A stretch of 64,000 bases of DNA from Pseudomonadota bacterium (GCA_023425645.1 JAFACG010000009.1:303775-367774), one strand, 5' to 3'; numbered from the stretch's first letter, positions 51,630 through 61,536 are shown. Notes: generated by a model from the letters alone, not told the origin. Program-made: numbers and translations.

Positions 51630-52513
51630 GCGATACCCTGACCTTGCGCCCCGAGGCCTTCGTGCCGGCCCGCATCCAGCCGGCGCGCGACAATGCGCGC
51701 GACGAGAGGATCGAAGTCAAGATCGTGCTGATCGGCGTGGCCTTGTTGTTTTTTGTCCTGTTCCTGCTGCTGCCGCTGGTACTGGTCTTTGCCACGGCGT
51801 TCAGCAAGGGCGTCGCGCCGTACCTGTCCGCCGTGCAGGACGCCGACACCTTGCACGCGGTGCGCCTGACCATTCTGGTGGCTCTGATCGCCGTGCCGCT
51901 GAATATAGTTTTCGGATTGGCGGCGTCCTGGGCGATCGCGCGTTTCGAGTTTCGAGGCAAAAGTCTGCTCACAACCCTGATAGACTTGCCATTCTCGGTC
52001 TCGCCGGTGATCGCGGGCCTGGTGTTCCTGCTGATTTTCGGACGGCAGGGGCCGCTGTGGGACTGGCTGGATGCGAATAATATACGTATTGTGTTCGCTT
52101 TGCCGGGCCTGGTGCTGGCAACTTTGTTCGTCACCTTTCCCTTCGTTGCGCGTGAATTGATCCCCTTGATGCAGGCGCAGGGCAGCGAAGAAGAGGAGGC
52201 GGCCCGCGTGCTGGGGGCGAGCGGTTTCCAGTTGTTCTGGCGCGTGACCCTGCCCAAGATCAAGTGGGGCCTGCTGTACGGCGTGATCCTGTGCAATGCG
52301 CGAGCCATGGGCGAGTTCGGCGCCGTGTCGGTGCTGTCGGGCCATATCCGCGGCCAGACCAATACGCTGCCCTTGCACGTCGAGATCGAATACAACGATT
52401 ACCACACCGTGGGCGCGTTCGCGTCGGCCTCCGTGCTGGCCTGCCTGGCCCTGGTGACCCTGGCCCTGAAGTTGTGGGCCGAACGAAAAATGGTTCAAGA
52501 CGGCGATCGCTGA
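51626..52513 (+). CDS. cysW: Sulfate ABC transporter permease CysW
   Basis: A 295-residue permease. It has a polar N-terminal extension of about 35 residues before the first membrane segment. [19 protein letters not shown] and the EAA loop [20 protein letters not shown] are typical of CysW. Start at 51626 overlaps the cysT stop. It pairs with CysT. Confidence 0.94.
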   Translation: MSDTLTLRPEAFVPARIQPARDNARDERIEVKIVLIGVALLFFVLFLLLPLVLVFATAFSKGVAPYLSAVQDADTLHAVRLTILVALIAVPLNIVFGLAASWAIARFEFRGKSLLTTLIDLPFSVSPVIAGLVFLLIFGRQGPLWDWLDANNIRIVFALPGLVLATLFVTFPFVARELIPLMQAQGSEEEEAARVLGASGFQLFWRVTLPKIKWGLLYGVILCNARAMGEFGAVSVLSGHIRGQTNTLPLHVEIEYNDYHTVGAFASASVLACLALVTLALKLWAERKMVQDGDR

Positions 52514-52534
52514 TCGCTGCTTTCGGAGTTCGCA

Positions 52535-53632
52535 ATGAGTATCGAAGTTCGTCATCTGGTCAAACGCTTCGGCGCCTTCACCGCGCTGGGCGACGTCACC
52601 CTGGATTTCCCGCCCGGCGAGCTGGTGGCCCTGCTGGGGCCCTCGGGCTGCGGCAAGACCACCTTGCTGCGCATCGTGGCGGGCCTGGAACATGCAGACT
52701 CGGGCCAGGTGCTCATCAACGGCAAGGACGTGGCCGCCGTGGGTACGCGCGACCGCCAGGTCGGCTTCGTGTTCCAGCATTACGCCTTGTTCCGTCACAT
52801 GACGGTGCTCGAGAACGTGGCCTTCGGTCTGCGCATCAAGCCGCGCAAGCAGCGCCTGCCCGAGGCCGAGATCCGGCGACGCGTGCATGAGCTGCTGGAA
52901 CTGGTGCAGCTGGACTGGCTGGCGGACCGTTATCCGGCGGCGCTGTCCGGAGGGCAGCGCCAGCGCATCGCCCTGGCGCGCGCCCTGGCGGTCGAGCCGG
53001 GCGTGCTGCTCCTGGACGAGCCCTTCGGCGCCCTGGACGCCAAGGTGCGCAAGGAGCTGCGGTCCTGGTTGCGCCGCCTGCACGATGATCTGCACATCAG
53101 CACGCTGTTCGTCACTCATGACCAGGAAGAGGCCATCGAGGTGGCCGACCGCATCGTCGTGCTGAACAAGGGCAGGGTGGAGCAGCAGGGCGCGCCGCAG
53201 GAGGTGTATGATTATCCGGCCAGTCCTTTTGTATACGAGTTCCTGGGGGCCGCCAATCGCCTGCCCGGCCAGTTCGCCCGCGGCGGCTTCGTGGCCGACC
53301 CGCAACTGGGCCAGTTCGAATCGGCCGAGGCGCTCAACGGCCGCCCCGCGGGGCAGGGCGACGCAGTGGGTTACGTGCGTCCGCATGACCTGGACCTGCA
53401 GCGCAGGCTGGACGGACAGGGCATCGCGGTGGCGGTGCAGCGCATCATTCCGCTGGGCGCCACGGTGCGCGTGGAATTGGCCCTGAACGAAGGCGACACG
53501 CCCTGGGAGGCGGAATTCGACCACCAGAGCTGGTCCCAGCTGGACCTGCGCCCCGGCGAGCGCGCCCTGGCCCTGCCGCGCAAGTTCAGCGCCTTTCCCA
53601 TCGAGGCCAAGCCGGACGCCATTGCGGTGTGA
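52535..53632 (+). CDS. cysA: Sulfate ABC transporter ATP-binding protein CysA
   Basis: A 365-residue ATPase. Walker A GPSGCGKT (35-42), signature LSGGQRQR, Walker [12 protein letters not shown], and a C-terminal regulatory domain with [10 protein letters not shown]. It completes the sulfate importer. A terminator follows 15 bases later. Confidence 0.95.
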   Translation: MSIEVRHLVKRFGAFTALGDVTLDFPPGELVALLGPSGCGKTTLLRIVAGLEHADSGQVLINGKDVAAVGTRDRQVGFVFQHYALFRHMTVLENVAFGLRIKPRKQRLPEAEIRRRVHELLELVQLDWLADRYPAALSGGQRQRIALARALAVEPGVLLLDEPFGALDAKVRKELRSWLRRLHDDLHISTLFVTHDQEEAIEVADRIVVLNKGRVEQQGAPQEVYDYPASPFVYEFLGAANRLPGQFARGGFVADPQLGQFESAEALNGRPAGQGDAVGYVRPHDLDLQRRLDGQGIAVAVQRIIPLGATVRVELALNEGDTPWEAEFDHQSWSQLDLRPGERALALPRKFSAFPIEAKPDAIAV

Positions 53633-53644
53633 GTGAAGCAGAAT

Positions 53645-53672
53645 GCAAAAACCGGGCCGGGCCCGGTCTTTT
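53645..53672 (+). terminator. cysA terminator
   Basis: ACCGGGC-CGG-GCCCGGT followed by CTTTTTTG, directly after cysA. Confidence 0.88.
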
Positions 53673-53830
53673 TTGTTTCGTGACGGTTCCAGCTCGATGG
53701 AGCGAGACCGGGACTTTCGTAGATGGATGATCAATCAGGGAAGGCTCGATTGCCCCACCGGCTGCTGGCCAGGTAATCGCGCAATCGGGTCTTCAGGTAC
53801 GGCAATACGGCAACTCGACCAATTTGTTGT

Positions 53831-53860
53831 ATTGAGAATCGTTCCTATTTCTGTTAAGAT
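53831..53860 (+). promoter_or_regulatory. tonB promoter overlapping a likely Fur box
   Basis: TTGAGA (53832-53837), a 17-base spacer and TAAGAT (53855-53860) form a sigma-70 promoter. The sequence ATTGAGAATCGTTCCTATTT (53831-53850) across the -35 and spacer resembles a Fur box (GAGAAT-type half sites), so iron should repress the tonB operon. Confidence 0.65.
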
Positions 53861-53932
53861 TCGAAGCCTTACTGGGCATCCTGTCCAGCCCCGTCATGAT
53901 CCATGCGGGTTGCGGAATGTGTAGAACGGATT

Positions 53933-54742
53933 ATGTCCCGTATTGCCTCTGAAACGAATACCCGTCCGATGCTGGCCCTCAAGGTGACGGGCCTGGCGCT
54001 GGCCTTGGGACTGCACGTGGGCGTGTTCGCCACGCTCTTGTGGACCGGACAGCCCAAGATGGTCGGGGAGCCGGCGCCCATGGACGTCATCGGCGTCACC
54101 TTGCTGGAGCAGGACGAGCCTCAGGTGCAGGAGGAGCCGGCGACGGCGCCTCCTCAGGAGACGGTCGCCGAGCCTCAGCCCGAGCCCGAGCCGGAAATCG
54201 AGCCTGAACCGGAGCCCGAGCCCGAGCCGGTGGTCGAGCCGGAACCCGAGCCCGAACCGGTAGTGGAAAGACCACCGGTGCCGGAGCCGCCCAAGCCCAA
54301 ACCAAAGCCCAAGCCTAAACCCAAGCCCCGGCCTCAGCCGGAAAAGCCGGTGGAAACGCCGCCGCAGCCGGTTCAGCCCGCCGCGCCCGCCGCTCCTCCC
54401 GGTCCGGCCACCGACAGGCCCGCGCAATCCGCGGCCGCGGCCCGTTCCACCGAAGGCGACCAGCCCAAGGTGATCGGACGCGTGGACTATCTAGGACGGC
54501 GTCCCGTGCCGGTCTATCCTCGCGCCTCGGAGCGTCGCCGCGAGCAGGGCCGGGTGGTGGTCCGGGTGCTGATTTCCACCCAGGGAACGGTGCTGGAAGC
54601 CAAAGTGCAGCGTTCATCGGGTTACGAGCGTCTGGATGAGTCCGCCCTGAAAGCGGTGCGTACGGCGCGTTTCAAACCTTATACGGAAAATGGCGTGGCC
54701 TATCGAGCCATGGCTGATATTCCTTTCGACTTCGTTTACTAG
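53933..54742 (+). CDS. tonB: TonB energy-transducing protein
   Basis: A 269-residue TonB. One N-terminal membrane anchor (ALKVTGLALALGLHVGVFAT, residues about 15-34) with the His typical of the TonB S/H motif is followed by a long Pro/Glu then Pro/Lys-rich spacer (residues about 70-150) that spans the periplasm. The C-terminal domain (about 175-269) has RVDYLGRRPVPVYPRAS and VLISTQGTVLEAKVQRSSGY. An ATG at 53903 is in frame, but 53933 sits at a better position before the anchor. It heads the tonB-exbB-exbD operon that powers siderophore and heme receptors. Confidence 0.94.
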   Translation: MSRIASETNTRPMLALKVTGLALALGLHVGVFATLLWTGQPKMVGEPAPMDVIGVTLLEQDEPQVQEEPATAPPQETVAEPQPEPEPEIEPEPEPEPEPVVEPEPEPEPVVERPPVPEPPKPKPKPKPKPKPRPQPEKPVETPPQPVQPAAPAAPPGPATDRPAQSAAAARSTEGDQPKVIGRVDYLGRRPVPVYPRASERRREQGRVVVRVLISTQGTVLEAKVQRSSGYERLDESALKAVRTARFKPYTENGVAYRAMADIPFDFVY

Positions 54743-54751
54743 GATATTTCA

Positions 54752-55612
54752 ATGATGCAGGAAATACTTCAAAGCGCATGGGTAGGCCTGGCACAGGTCG
54801 CTGGACCTGTCGCCGACCAGGCAGCCGCCGCGAGCGCTGCCGCCGCCCAGGAGGCCACCGGCGTGCTGCACTTCATCCAGCAAAGCGATGCCGTGGGCAA
54901 GACGCTGTTCGTGATCCTGGCCCTGATGTCGGTGGCGAGCTGGTACCTGATCATCGTCAAGGGGATTCTGTCCTTCCGCCTGAAGCGACGCTCGCAGAAT
55001 TTCGTGCGCGAGTTCTGGTCGGCCAGCTCGCTGGAGCAGGTCGAGAACGAAATCGCCACGCATGGCGCGCGCGATCCGTTCAGCCACCTGGCCAGCCATG
55101 CCATTCACGCCCAGAAGCATCACGCCAAGTACGGCGCCATGCGCTTGGAGGAAAAGGGCTCCACCGACGCCTTCGTGTCGCGCATCATGCGCAAGGTCAT
55201 CGACGAGGAAACCGCGCGGCTGGAGAACGGCCTGACCCTGCTGGCCTCGGTGGGCTCCACCGCGCCTTTCGTGGGGCTGTTCGGCACGGTGTGGGGTGTC
55301 TATCATGCCCTGGTCAATATCGGCCTGTCCGACGGCGTCACGCTGAACAAGATCGCCGGCCCCGTGGGCGAGGCCCTGGTCATGACCGGGCTGGGCCTGG
55401 CCGTCGCCATTCCGGCCGTGCTGGCCTACAACGCCTTCGTGCGCACCAACCGGGTCTATCTGGCCCAGCTGGACGCCTTCGCCCATGACCTGTTCACCTT
55501 CCTGACCACCGGCCAGCAGGTGCAGGAGAGCCAGCCCGTGCTGCGTCGCGTGCCCACCTCGGGCGGCGGCGCGGCCTCGTCCTCGGCGGCCGCCGCCAAG
55601 CGGGAGCACTGA
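54752..55612 (+). CDS. exbB: Biopolymer transport protein ExbB
   Basis: A 286-residue inner-membrane protein of the MotA/TolQ/ExbB family with three membrane segments. The core signature LLASVGSTAPFVGLFGTVWG is near residues 160-180, and the alanine-rich N-terminus (about 15-35) precedes the first segment. It forms the proton channel with ExbD. A Gly/Ser/Ala-rich tail ends the protein. Confidence 0.95.
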   Translation: MMQEILQSAWVGLAQVAGPVADQAAAASAAAAQEATGVLHFIQQSDAVGKTLFVILALMSVASWYLIIVKGILSFRLKRRSQNFVREFWSASSLEQVENEIATHGARDPFSHLASHAIHAQKHHAKYGAMRLEEKGSTDAFVSRIMRKVIDEETARLENGLTLLASVGSTAPFVGLFGTVWGVYHALVNIGLSDGVTLNKIAGPVGEALVMTGLGLAVAIPAVLAYNAFVRTNRVYLAQLDAFAHDLFTFLTTGQQVQESQPVLRRVPTSGGGAASSSAAAAKREH

Positions 55613-55614
55613 TC

Positions 55615-56127
55615 ATGGCTTTCGGCAGCTTCGACAATCGCAATTCGGGCTCCGCCCTGTCCGAAATCAATATGGTGCCGCTGATCGACGTGATGCTGGT
55701 GCTGCTGGTGATCTTCCTGATCACGGCGCCGCTGCTGTCGCACTCCATCAAGATCCAGCTGCCCCAGGCCAACTCCGAGCCGGTGCAGCAGGATCCCAAA
55801 TCGGTGGACCTGGCCATCGATGCCATGGGCCAGGTCTTCATCAACGAGCAGCCCGTGGCCCTGGAGGATCTGGCTTCGGCCCTGGCGCCCTTCGCCAAGG
55901 AACAGCCCCAGCCCGAGCTGCGCATCCGCGCCGACACCGACACGCGTTATGAAGTGCTGGCCCAGGTCATGAGCCGATCCAAGGCATCCGGCCTGACCCG
56001 CCTGGGCTTTGTCACTCGTCCGGCGCCGAGCCAGCCGGCTGCGGCCGCGCAGCAACAGAACGGCGCCGCCGGCCAGCCTTCGGCCGCCGCGACGCAGCAG
56101 GCGCAGCCGGCCCAGGCCCGTCCCTAG
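55615..56127 (+). CDS. exbD: Biopolymer transport protein ExbD
   Basis: A 170-residue single-span protein. LIDVMLVLLVIFLITAPL carries the essential aspartate (D25 region), and the periplasmic domain follows. The last about 35 residues are an Ala/Gln/Pro-rich tail that is longer than in E. coli ExbD (141 residues). It starts 2 bases after exbB and completes the energy-transducing complex. Confidence 0.94.
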   Translation: MAFGSFDNRNSGSALSEINMVPLIDVMLVLLVIFLITAPLLSHSIKIQLPQANSEPVQQDPKSVDLAIDAMGQVFINEQPVALEDLASALAPFAKEQPQPELRIRADTDTRYEVLAQVMSRSKASGLTRLGFVTRPAPSQPAAAAQQQNGAAGQPSAAATQQAQPAQARP

Positions 56128-56212
56128 CCGCGGTATACGCCTGTACTTTTTTCTTGGCCCGTCGCGTTGTTGCTGCAGCGCGGCGGGCCGATTTCGTAAT
56201 AAAATCCCCCGC

Positions 56213-56887
56213 ATGCGAGTATTAGTCATCGAAGACGACGCCACATTGGGCGCCGCATTGCAAGAGTTCCTCAGCGATCAGGGCTACGCCGTCGATTGGC
56301 TCCAGGAAGGGGAAAGCGCCCTCAAGGAGCTGAGCGCGCAGGTCTACGACCTGCTCCTGCTGGACCTCAATCTTCCGGGCATCAGCGGCCTGGACGTGCT
56401 GCGCCATCTGCGCCAGCAGGGCAATCCCATCCCGGTCCTCATCCTGACCGCGCGTGACGGCATCGAGGATCGCGTCTCCGGCCTGGACGCCGGCGCCGAC
56501 GACTATCTGATCAAGCCCTTCGATCTGTCCGAACTGGCGGCGCGGGTGCGCGCCTTCGGCCGGCGCCGCAGCGGCCAGGCCCAGCCCGTCATCGAGGTCG
56601 GCCCTCTCAGCTTCGACACGGTGGGACGCGAACTGCGTTGCGCCGGTCAGCGTATCAGCCTGTCGGTGCGCGAGCTGTCCGTGCTGGAAATGCTCATGAT
56701 GCGCGCCGGGCGCGTGGTCACCAAGCAGCAGATCGTCAATTCGCTGTCGGCCTGGGATGCCGATTTCAGCGATAATGCGGTCGAAGTCTACGTGTACCGG
56801 CTGCGCAAGCGGCTTGAGGGAACCGGCGCCGTCATCCAGACCGTGCGCGGCTTCGGCTATCTGCTGGACGTCGAGAGCGCGGCCTGA
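56213..56887 (+). CDS. OmpR-family response regulator
   Basis: A 224-residue response regulator. The receiver domain has acidic residues D8/D9, phosphoacceptor D51 (LLLLDLNLPG) and lysine in DYLIKPF; the C-terminal winged-helix domain covers about 125-224 (ELSVLEMLMMRAGRVVTKQ). It resembles QseB/TctD-type regulators. I chose ATG 56213. The sensor kinase gene starts 45 bases after its end, and kup follows that gene. Confidence 0.92.
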   Translation: MRVLVIEDDATLGAALQEFLSDQGYAVDWLQEGESALKELSAQVYDLLLLDLNLPGISGLDVLRHLRQQGNPIPVLILTARDGIEDRVSGLDAGADDYLIKPFDLSELAARVRAFGRRRSGQAQPVIEVGPLSFDTVGRELRCAGQRISLSVRELSVLEMLMMRAGRVVTKQQIVNSLSAWDADFSDNAVEVYVYRLRKRLEGTGAVIQTVRGFGYLLDVESAA

Positions 56888-56932
56888 TCGTGGCCGGGGC
56901 CGCTTCCCGTCGTCAGTCCCCATAGGTCATCC

Positions 56933-58072
56933 ATGCCCGATCAATCCGCCACAGACACCGCGCGCCTGCCTTTCTGGCGACGCCTGCTCCTGCGTTTCCC
57001 GGCCCCCGGCTCGCTGGCCCGCAAGCTCATGGGGCGCCTCTTTCCCCCGATTTCCATCCTGGTCGTGCTGGACCTGAGCGTCACCTGGGTCCTGACCCGG
57101 CGCATGAGCCTGGAGGACTGGCTGCTGCGCGACATCTTCTGGACCATGGTGCTCAGCCAGCTGCTGCTGGTGGGGCTGATCGCATGGGTGCTGTTGTCGG
57201 GCATACGCTCGGGCCTGGCGTCCATCCACGATCTTTCGCGCCAGATCCGCCATCGTTCCGACGAGGACTTCGAGCGCCTGGATCCGCGCGGCTTGCCGGC
57301 CGAGGTCGTGCCCCTGGTCGAGCACTTCAATGAATTGCTCGAGCGCCTGGGCGACACCCTGCAGGCGCAAAAGCGCTTCATAGGCCATGCCGCCCACCAG
57401 TTGCGCACGCCCCTGAGCGGACTGCGCCTGGAGTCCGAGCTGATGCTGGCGCGGCCCCTGCCCGAAGACATACGCCAGCGCGCCGAGCGCATCAAGAGCG
57501 TGTCGGACCGCATGATACGCATGGGCCAGCAATTGATGGTGCTGGCGCGCGCCGATTCCACCGTCAACATCAAGGACAGCTTCGTGCGCCTGGACCTGTG
57601 CGAGTGGGCGCGGGAGGAGGGCGGCGACTGGTTCCTGCAGGCCCGCCAGCATGGCGTGGAAATCCACTTGACCGCGCCCGAGCTGCCGGTCTGGATCGAT
57701 GCCGAGCCGGTGCTGTTGCGCGAGCTGCTGTCCAACCTGATGGACAATGCCCTGCGCTATGGACGCGGTACAGACGCCATCGTGCTGCGCGTGGCCAGCA
57801 ATCCGCCCTCGCTGTCGGTCGAGGACCACGGGCCGGGCATCGCGGGCGAGGACAGGCTGCGCGTCTTCGACGCATTCTATCGTTCGCCGGGCAGCCAGGC
57901 GGAGGGTTCCGGCCTGGGCCTGGCCATCGTGCAGGAGATCGCCCGCGCGCATGGCGCCTGGTGGAGCCTGCTCAGCCGGCCCGACTTTCCCGGCACACGC
58001 GTTACCATTGTATTTCCCGGTCCGCGCATCGGCGCCAGGCTGACGCGGACTGAAACTCTGAGCGGAAACTGA
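56933..58072 (+). CDS. Sensor histidine kinase with a minimal periplasmic loop
   Basis: A 379-residue kinase. Membrane segments lie at about 38-54 and 70-90, with only about 15 residues between them, so the usual periplasmic sensor domain is missing. A HAMP-like region follows, then the phosphorylated histidine H155 in HQLRTPLSG, the N box NLMDNALRYG, and the G boxes DHGPGIAG and GSGLGLAIV. It pairs with the preceding regulator. It probably senses a membrane or cytoplasmic signal, possibly linked to potassium through the adjacent kup. Confidence 0.9.
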   Translation: MPDQSATDTARLPFWRRLLLRFPAPGSLARKLMGRLFPPISILVVLDLSVTWVLTRRMSLEDWLLRDIFWTMVLSQLLLVGLIAWVLLSGIRSGLASIHDLSRQIRHRSDEDFERLDPRGLPAEVVPLVEHFNELLERLGDTLQAQKRFIGHAAHQLRTPLSGLRLESELMLARPLPEDIRQRAERIKSVSDRMIRMGQQLMVLARADSTVNIKDSFVRLDLCEWAREEGGDWFLQARQHGVEIHLTAPELPVWIDAEPVLLRELLSNLMDNALRYGRGTDAIVLRVASNPPSLSVEDHGPGIAGEDRLRVFDAFYRSPGSQAEGSGLGLAIVQEIARAHGAWWSLLSRPDFPGTRVTIVFPGPRIGARLTRTETLSGN

Positions 58073-58074
58073 GC

Positions 58075-59961
58075 ATGCCTCACCTTACGGCCAATCCCAA
58101 GAACGGGGCGCGCACGGCGCTGGTGATGGGCGCCCTGGGCGTCGTATACGGCGACATCGGCACCAGCCCCCTGTACACCATGAAAGTGGCCTTGGGGGCC
58201 TATGCCCATCCGGGGGCGGAACAGGTCTATGGCGTCCTGTCCCTGCTGTTCTGGCTGCTGACGCTGGTGGTGACCGTCAAGTACGTCACGGTCGTGCTGC
58301 GGCTGGACAACAAGGGCGAAGGCGGCACCCTGGCCCTGATGGAACTGGCTGCGCGCGGCCTGCAGGGGCGGCGCCGCTGGGTTATCATGGTGCTGGGACT
58401 GATCGGCGCATCGCTGTTCTATGGCGACAGCATCATCACCCCGGCCATCTCGGTGCTCTCGGCCATCGAGGGGATAGGCATGGTGTCTCACGTGCTTGAT
58501 CCGTGGGTCGTGCCCCTGGCGGTCGCCGTGCTGGTGGCCCTGTTCTTGATCCAGTCCCACGGCACAGGCACCATGGGCAAGCTGTTCGGCCCCATCATGC
58601 TGGCCTGGTTTCTGGTGCTGGGCGGCTTGGGGCTGTGGCGCATCATCGAGCACCCCCAGGTGCTCGCGGCTCTGGACCCGCGCTGGGCCTGGGCTTTCAT
58701 CGCCCAGGCGCCCTGGGAGACGTTCTTGCTGCTGGGCGCGCTGGTCCTGGCCCTGACCGGGGCCGAGGCCCTGTACGCCGATATGGGGCATTATGGAAGA
58801 TCGGCCATACGCCGGGCCTGGTTCGTGGTGGTCATGCCTTGCCTGGTGCTGTGCTATTTCGGCCAGGGCGCGCTGCTGATCTCCGACCCATCCGCGATAC
58901 GCAATCCCTTCTTTCACCTGGCGCCGTCCTGGGCGCTGGTGCCGCTGGTGATCCTGGCCACGGTGGCCACCGTCATCGCTTCGCAATCCGTGATCTCGGG
59001 CGCCTTCTCCGTCACCCGGCAGGCTGTGCAGCTGGGTTTCTGGCCGCGCATGGTCATCCAGCACACTTCGGCCCGCGAAGAGGGCCAGATCTACTTGCCG
59101 CGCGTCAACCTGCTGCTGTTCCTGGCCGTGATGGTGCTGGTGGTGAGCTTCGGCTCGTCCGACCGCCTGGCGCACGCCTACGGCTTCGCGGTGACCGGCA
59201 CCATGCTCATGACCAGCCTGCTGGCCGTGTCCATGCTGCCGCGCGGTTCCACCGGCCTGAAGCGCTGGGGCTGGTTCCTGCTGCTGGGCTTTTTCCTGCT
59301 GCTGGACACGCTGCTGTTCTCGGCCAATGCGCTCAAGCTGCTGGACGGCGGCTGGCTGCCTTTGCTGGTCGCCATCTGCCTGCTGACCTTGATGATGACC
59401 TGGAAACAGGGACGCCAGGCCATTCACGATACCCTGATCGAAAACCAGCAGCCCCTGAAGGAATTCATGGCGGGACTGGAGCAATACCCGCCAACCCGCG
59501 TGCCGGGCACGGCCGTCTTCATGAGCATGCTGGTCAATACGGTGCCTCCGGCCCTGCTGCACAACCTGAAGCACAACAAGGTGCTGCACGAGCAGGTGCT
59601 GTTCCTGACGGTGGACAGCGCCGGCGTGCCCTATGTGCCCTTTGCCGAGCGCTACAAACTGGAGCGCCTGAGCCGCGACAGCTGGCAGGCCGTGGCCATC
59701 TGGGGCTTCAAGCAGGAGCCCAATGTGCCGCAGTTGCTGCAGCAGATCGCCCAGGAGCATCCGGAGCTGAACCTGGAGCCGATGGCCACTTCTTTCTTCC
59801 TGTCGCGCCAGACCGTGATGATCCAGTCCCGCAAGCCCTGGTACATGGGCTGGCGCCGGCGACTGTTCGCCTTCATGGCGCGCAACGCCAGCCGCAGCAC
59901 CCGCTTTTTCAAGATTCCGCCCAATCGCGTGGTGGAGATGGGCATGCAGATGGAACTTTGA
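58075..59961 (+). CDS. kup: Low-affinity potassium transporter Kup
   Basis: A 628-residue Kup/HAK-family potassium-proton symporter with about 12 membrane segments and a C-terminal cytoplasmic domain of about 180 residues. The N-terminal signature GVVYGDIGTSPLYTMK is at residues about 22-37, and YGDSIITPAISVLSA near 115. It starts 2 bases after the sensor kinase stop, so it is cotranscribed with the two-component system. Confidence 0.95.
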   Translation: MPHLTANPKNGARTALVMGALGVVYGDIGTSPLYTMKVALGAYAHPGAEQVYGVLSLLFWLLTLVVTVKYVTVVLRLDNKGEGGTLALMELAARGLQGRRRWVIMVLGLIGASLFYGDSIITPAISVLSAIEGIGMVSHVLDPWVVPLAVAVLVALFLIQSHGTGTMGKLFGPIMLAWFLVLGGLGLWRIIEHPQVLAALDPRWAWAFIAQAPWETFLLLGALVLALTGAEALYADMGHYGRSAIRRAWFVVVMPCLVLCYFGQGALLISDPSAIRNPFFHLAPSWALVPLVILATVATVIASQSVISGAFSVTRQAVQLGFWPRMVIQHTSAREEGQIYLPRVNLLLFLAVMVLVVSFGSSDRLAHAYGFAVTGTMLMTSLLAVSMLPRGSTGLKRWGWFLLLGFFLLLDTLLFSANALKLLDGGWLPLLVAICLLTLMMTWKQGRQAIHDTLIENQQPLKEFMAGLEQYPPTRVPGTAVFMSMLVNTVPPALLHNLKHNKVLHEQVLFLTVDSAGVPYVPFAERYKLERLSRDSWQAVAIWGFKQEPNVPQLLQQIAQEHPELNLEPMATSFFLSRQTVMIQSRKPWYMGWRRRLFAFMARNASRSTRFFKIPPNRVVEMGMQMEL

Positions 59962-59969
59962 GGCCTGGT

Positions 59970-60659
59970 CTAGGCCGGCCAGACCTTTCCGGCGGCGTCC
60001 TGCAAGGAGGGCGGTTCATTCGTGCCCGCTGCGATGCGGCGGATGATTTGCGGCAGGCGGGCCCGGTTGGCGGCGCGCGCCGCATCGTACTCCATGATGT
60101 GCGCGGTGCGAGCGGCCAGTTCGGCGCCCACAAAGCGCTCCAGCAGATAAAGCGTCAGGTCCACGCACAGGCTGACGCCTCCGCCGGTGATGATGTCGCC
60201 CTCGTCCACCAGCAAGGCGTGCTGCACGGCGCAGCGGGGCTCCAGGTCCGCCAGCGTCGCCAGGGGAGGGGCCTCGGGGGCGGCATAGACCGCCTTGGTG
60301 GTCGCCCGCCTGCCCTGCAGCAGGCCGGCGCGGGCCAGCAGCATCGCGCCGGTGCATACGCTGGCCAGCACTTCGCCTCGTTCGTGCCGGTCGCGCAGAA
60401 AGTCCAGCAGAGCCGTGTTGCGGGCCTGGGCCTGCCACCCGGGTCCGCCGGTGATCATCGTGACCTGCGCCGGCGGGGCCTGCTCGAAGCTGTACTCGGT
60501 CTCCAGGACCAGGCCATTGCGCAGGCGCACGAGGCCGCCAGACTGGGAAACGGTGTGGTAGCTCAGTTCCGGAGCCAGACGCCGGGCCATGGACAAGGTG
60601 CCCATGATGCCGACCTCGATGGGTTCCACGTCGTCGTACAAGACAATGCCGATATGCAT
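59970..60659 (-). CDS. DJ-1/PfpI family protein
   Basis: A 229-residue GATase1-like protein. The nucleophile elbow ASVCTGAMLLARAG has C102, and the N-terminal YDDVEPIEVG contains the conserved glutamate expected near the active cysteine. Isonitrile hydratase, glyoxalase III and ThiJ are relatives; the reaction here is not known. The gene is convergent with kup (8 bases apart) and preceded by direct repeats that may be a regulator site. Confidence 0.85.
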   Translation of the reverse strand: MHIGIVLYDDVEPIEVGIMGTLSMARRLAPELSYHTVSQSGGLVRLRNGLVLETEYSFEQAPPAQVTMITGGPGWQAQARNTALLDFLRDRHERGEVLASVCTGAMLLARAGLLQGRRATTKAVYAAPEAPPLATLADLEPRCAVQHALLVDEGDIITGGGVSLCVDLTLYLLERFVGAELAARTAHIMEYDAARAANRARLPQIIRRIAAGTNEPPSLQDAAGKVWPA

Positions 60660-60676
60660 GAGGAAACTCCTGTGGA

Positions 60677-60707
60677 AATGTTTCCTAATGCTATTTCAAT
60701 GTTTCCT
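60677..60707. promoter_or_regulatory. Direct repeats AATGTTTCCT 21 bp apart
   Basis: AATGTTTCCT occurs at 60677-60686 and 60698-60707, spaced by two helical turns, in the promoter region of the PfpI gene. The first is part of GGAAATGTTTCC, a palindrome. A candidate operator, regulator unknown. Confidence 0.55.
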
Positions 60708-60737
60708 GATTGGCAACATAAAAACGCCTGTGCCTGA

Positions 60738-61400
60738 TCATGCGTCGGCAGGCGGTTCGATGATCACGACCAGCGCCTGGGCCTCGCCGTCCAGCGCCCG
60801 ACCGCGGTGCGGCGTGTTGGATTCGAAGTACATGCTGTCCCCGGCTTCCAGCACCACTTTGGCCAGCTGGCCGCGTATCTTGAATTCGAACTCCACCTTG
60901 CCGGTCAGCAAATAGACGAATTCCTCTCCGGCATGTTCGAAGAAGACCTGGGGGTTGGTGTGCTGGGGAAACGTGAACATGAACGGGTCCATGTTCCGGT
61001 TGGCTTTCTTGTGGGCCAGGCTGACGTAGTCGTAGCCATAGTCGCTGCCTCCCCGGCTGACCGGCTTGCGCTCCCAGCTGTGCACCACGGATACGGGGGA
61101 GTCCGGCGTCAGGGCCAGCGCAAGGCTTTCCTGGCCGGGGTCCACGAAGAAGCTGCTCAGGTCCACGCCCATGGCCCGGGCAATGCGCGCCAAGGTGCCG
61201 ATAGGCGGGGCCTTGTTGCCGTTTTCGATCTTGGACAGATAACCCTTGGTAAAGCCCGAACGCTCGGCCAGCGCATCCAGGGTCAGGCGGTGTTCGCGCC
61301 GCAACTCGCGCAAACGCTGGCAGACGGCGGCTTCTTCTTCATCGGGGGCATCATTGGTAGGGATGGGGTTGCTAAGGTCCTCGGTCACGCCTGATTCCAC
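60738..61400 (-). CDS. XRE-family regulator with C-terminal cupin
   Basis: A 220-residue protein. The N-terminal HTH_XRE (residues about 30-85, LTLDALAERSGFTKGYLSKI) is followed by a cupin sensor domain (about 110-215) with EHAGEEFVYLLTGKVEFEF and EAGDSMYFESNTPHRG. Regulators of this kind often control nearby catabolic or transport genes. Candidate sites are the inverted repeat at 62414 between cupin and MFS genes and the direct repeats at 60677. Confidence 0.9.
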   Translation of the reverse strand: MESGVTEDLSNPIPTNDAPDEEEAAVCQRLRELRREHRLTLDALAERSGFTKGYLSKIENGNKAPPIGTLARIARAMGVDLSSFFVDPGQESLALALTPDSPVSVVHSWERKPVSRGGSDYGYDYVSLAHKKANRNMDPFMFTFPQHTNPQVFFEHAGEEFVYLLTGKVEFEFKIRGQLAKVVLEAGDSMYFESNTPHRGRALDGEAQALVVIIEPPADA

Positions 61401-61420
61401 GTCTGATCGGTAAGATGGGC

Positions 61421-61494
61421 AGGTCCGGCGCTGCAGCGCGGCGCCGGACCTGCAGGTAACGAAGGCGGCCCCGCGCCGTCCGGGCGACGGGGCC
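61421..61494 (-). terminator. Two GC-rich hairpins after the ferredoxin gene
   Basis: AGGTCCGGCGC/GCGCCGGACCT (61421-61451) and GGCCCCG/CGGGGCC (61467-61494) lie between the ferredoxin gene end and the XRE gene start. Likely termination or mRNA end for the cupin-ferredoxin operon; no long U-tract. Confidence 0.6.
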
Positions 61495-61536
61495 AGTCCA
61501 GATCATACCGTATGCGCCCGACGGCGCGCAGAGCTT

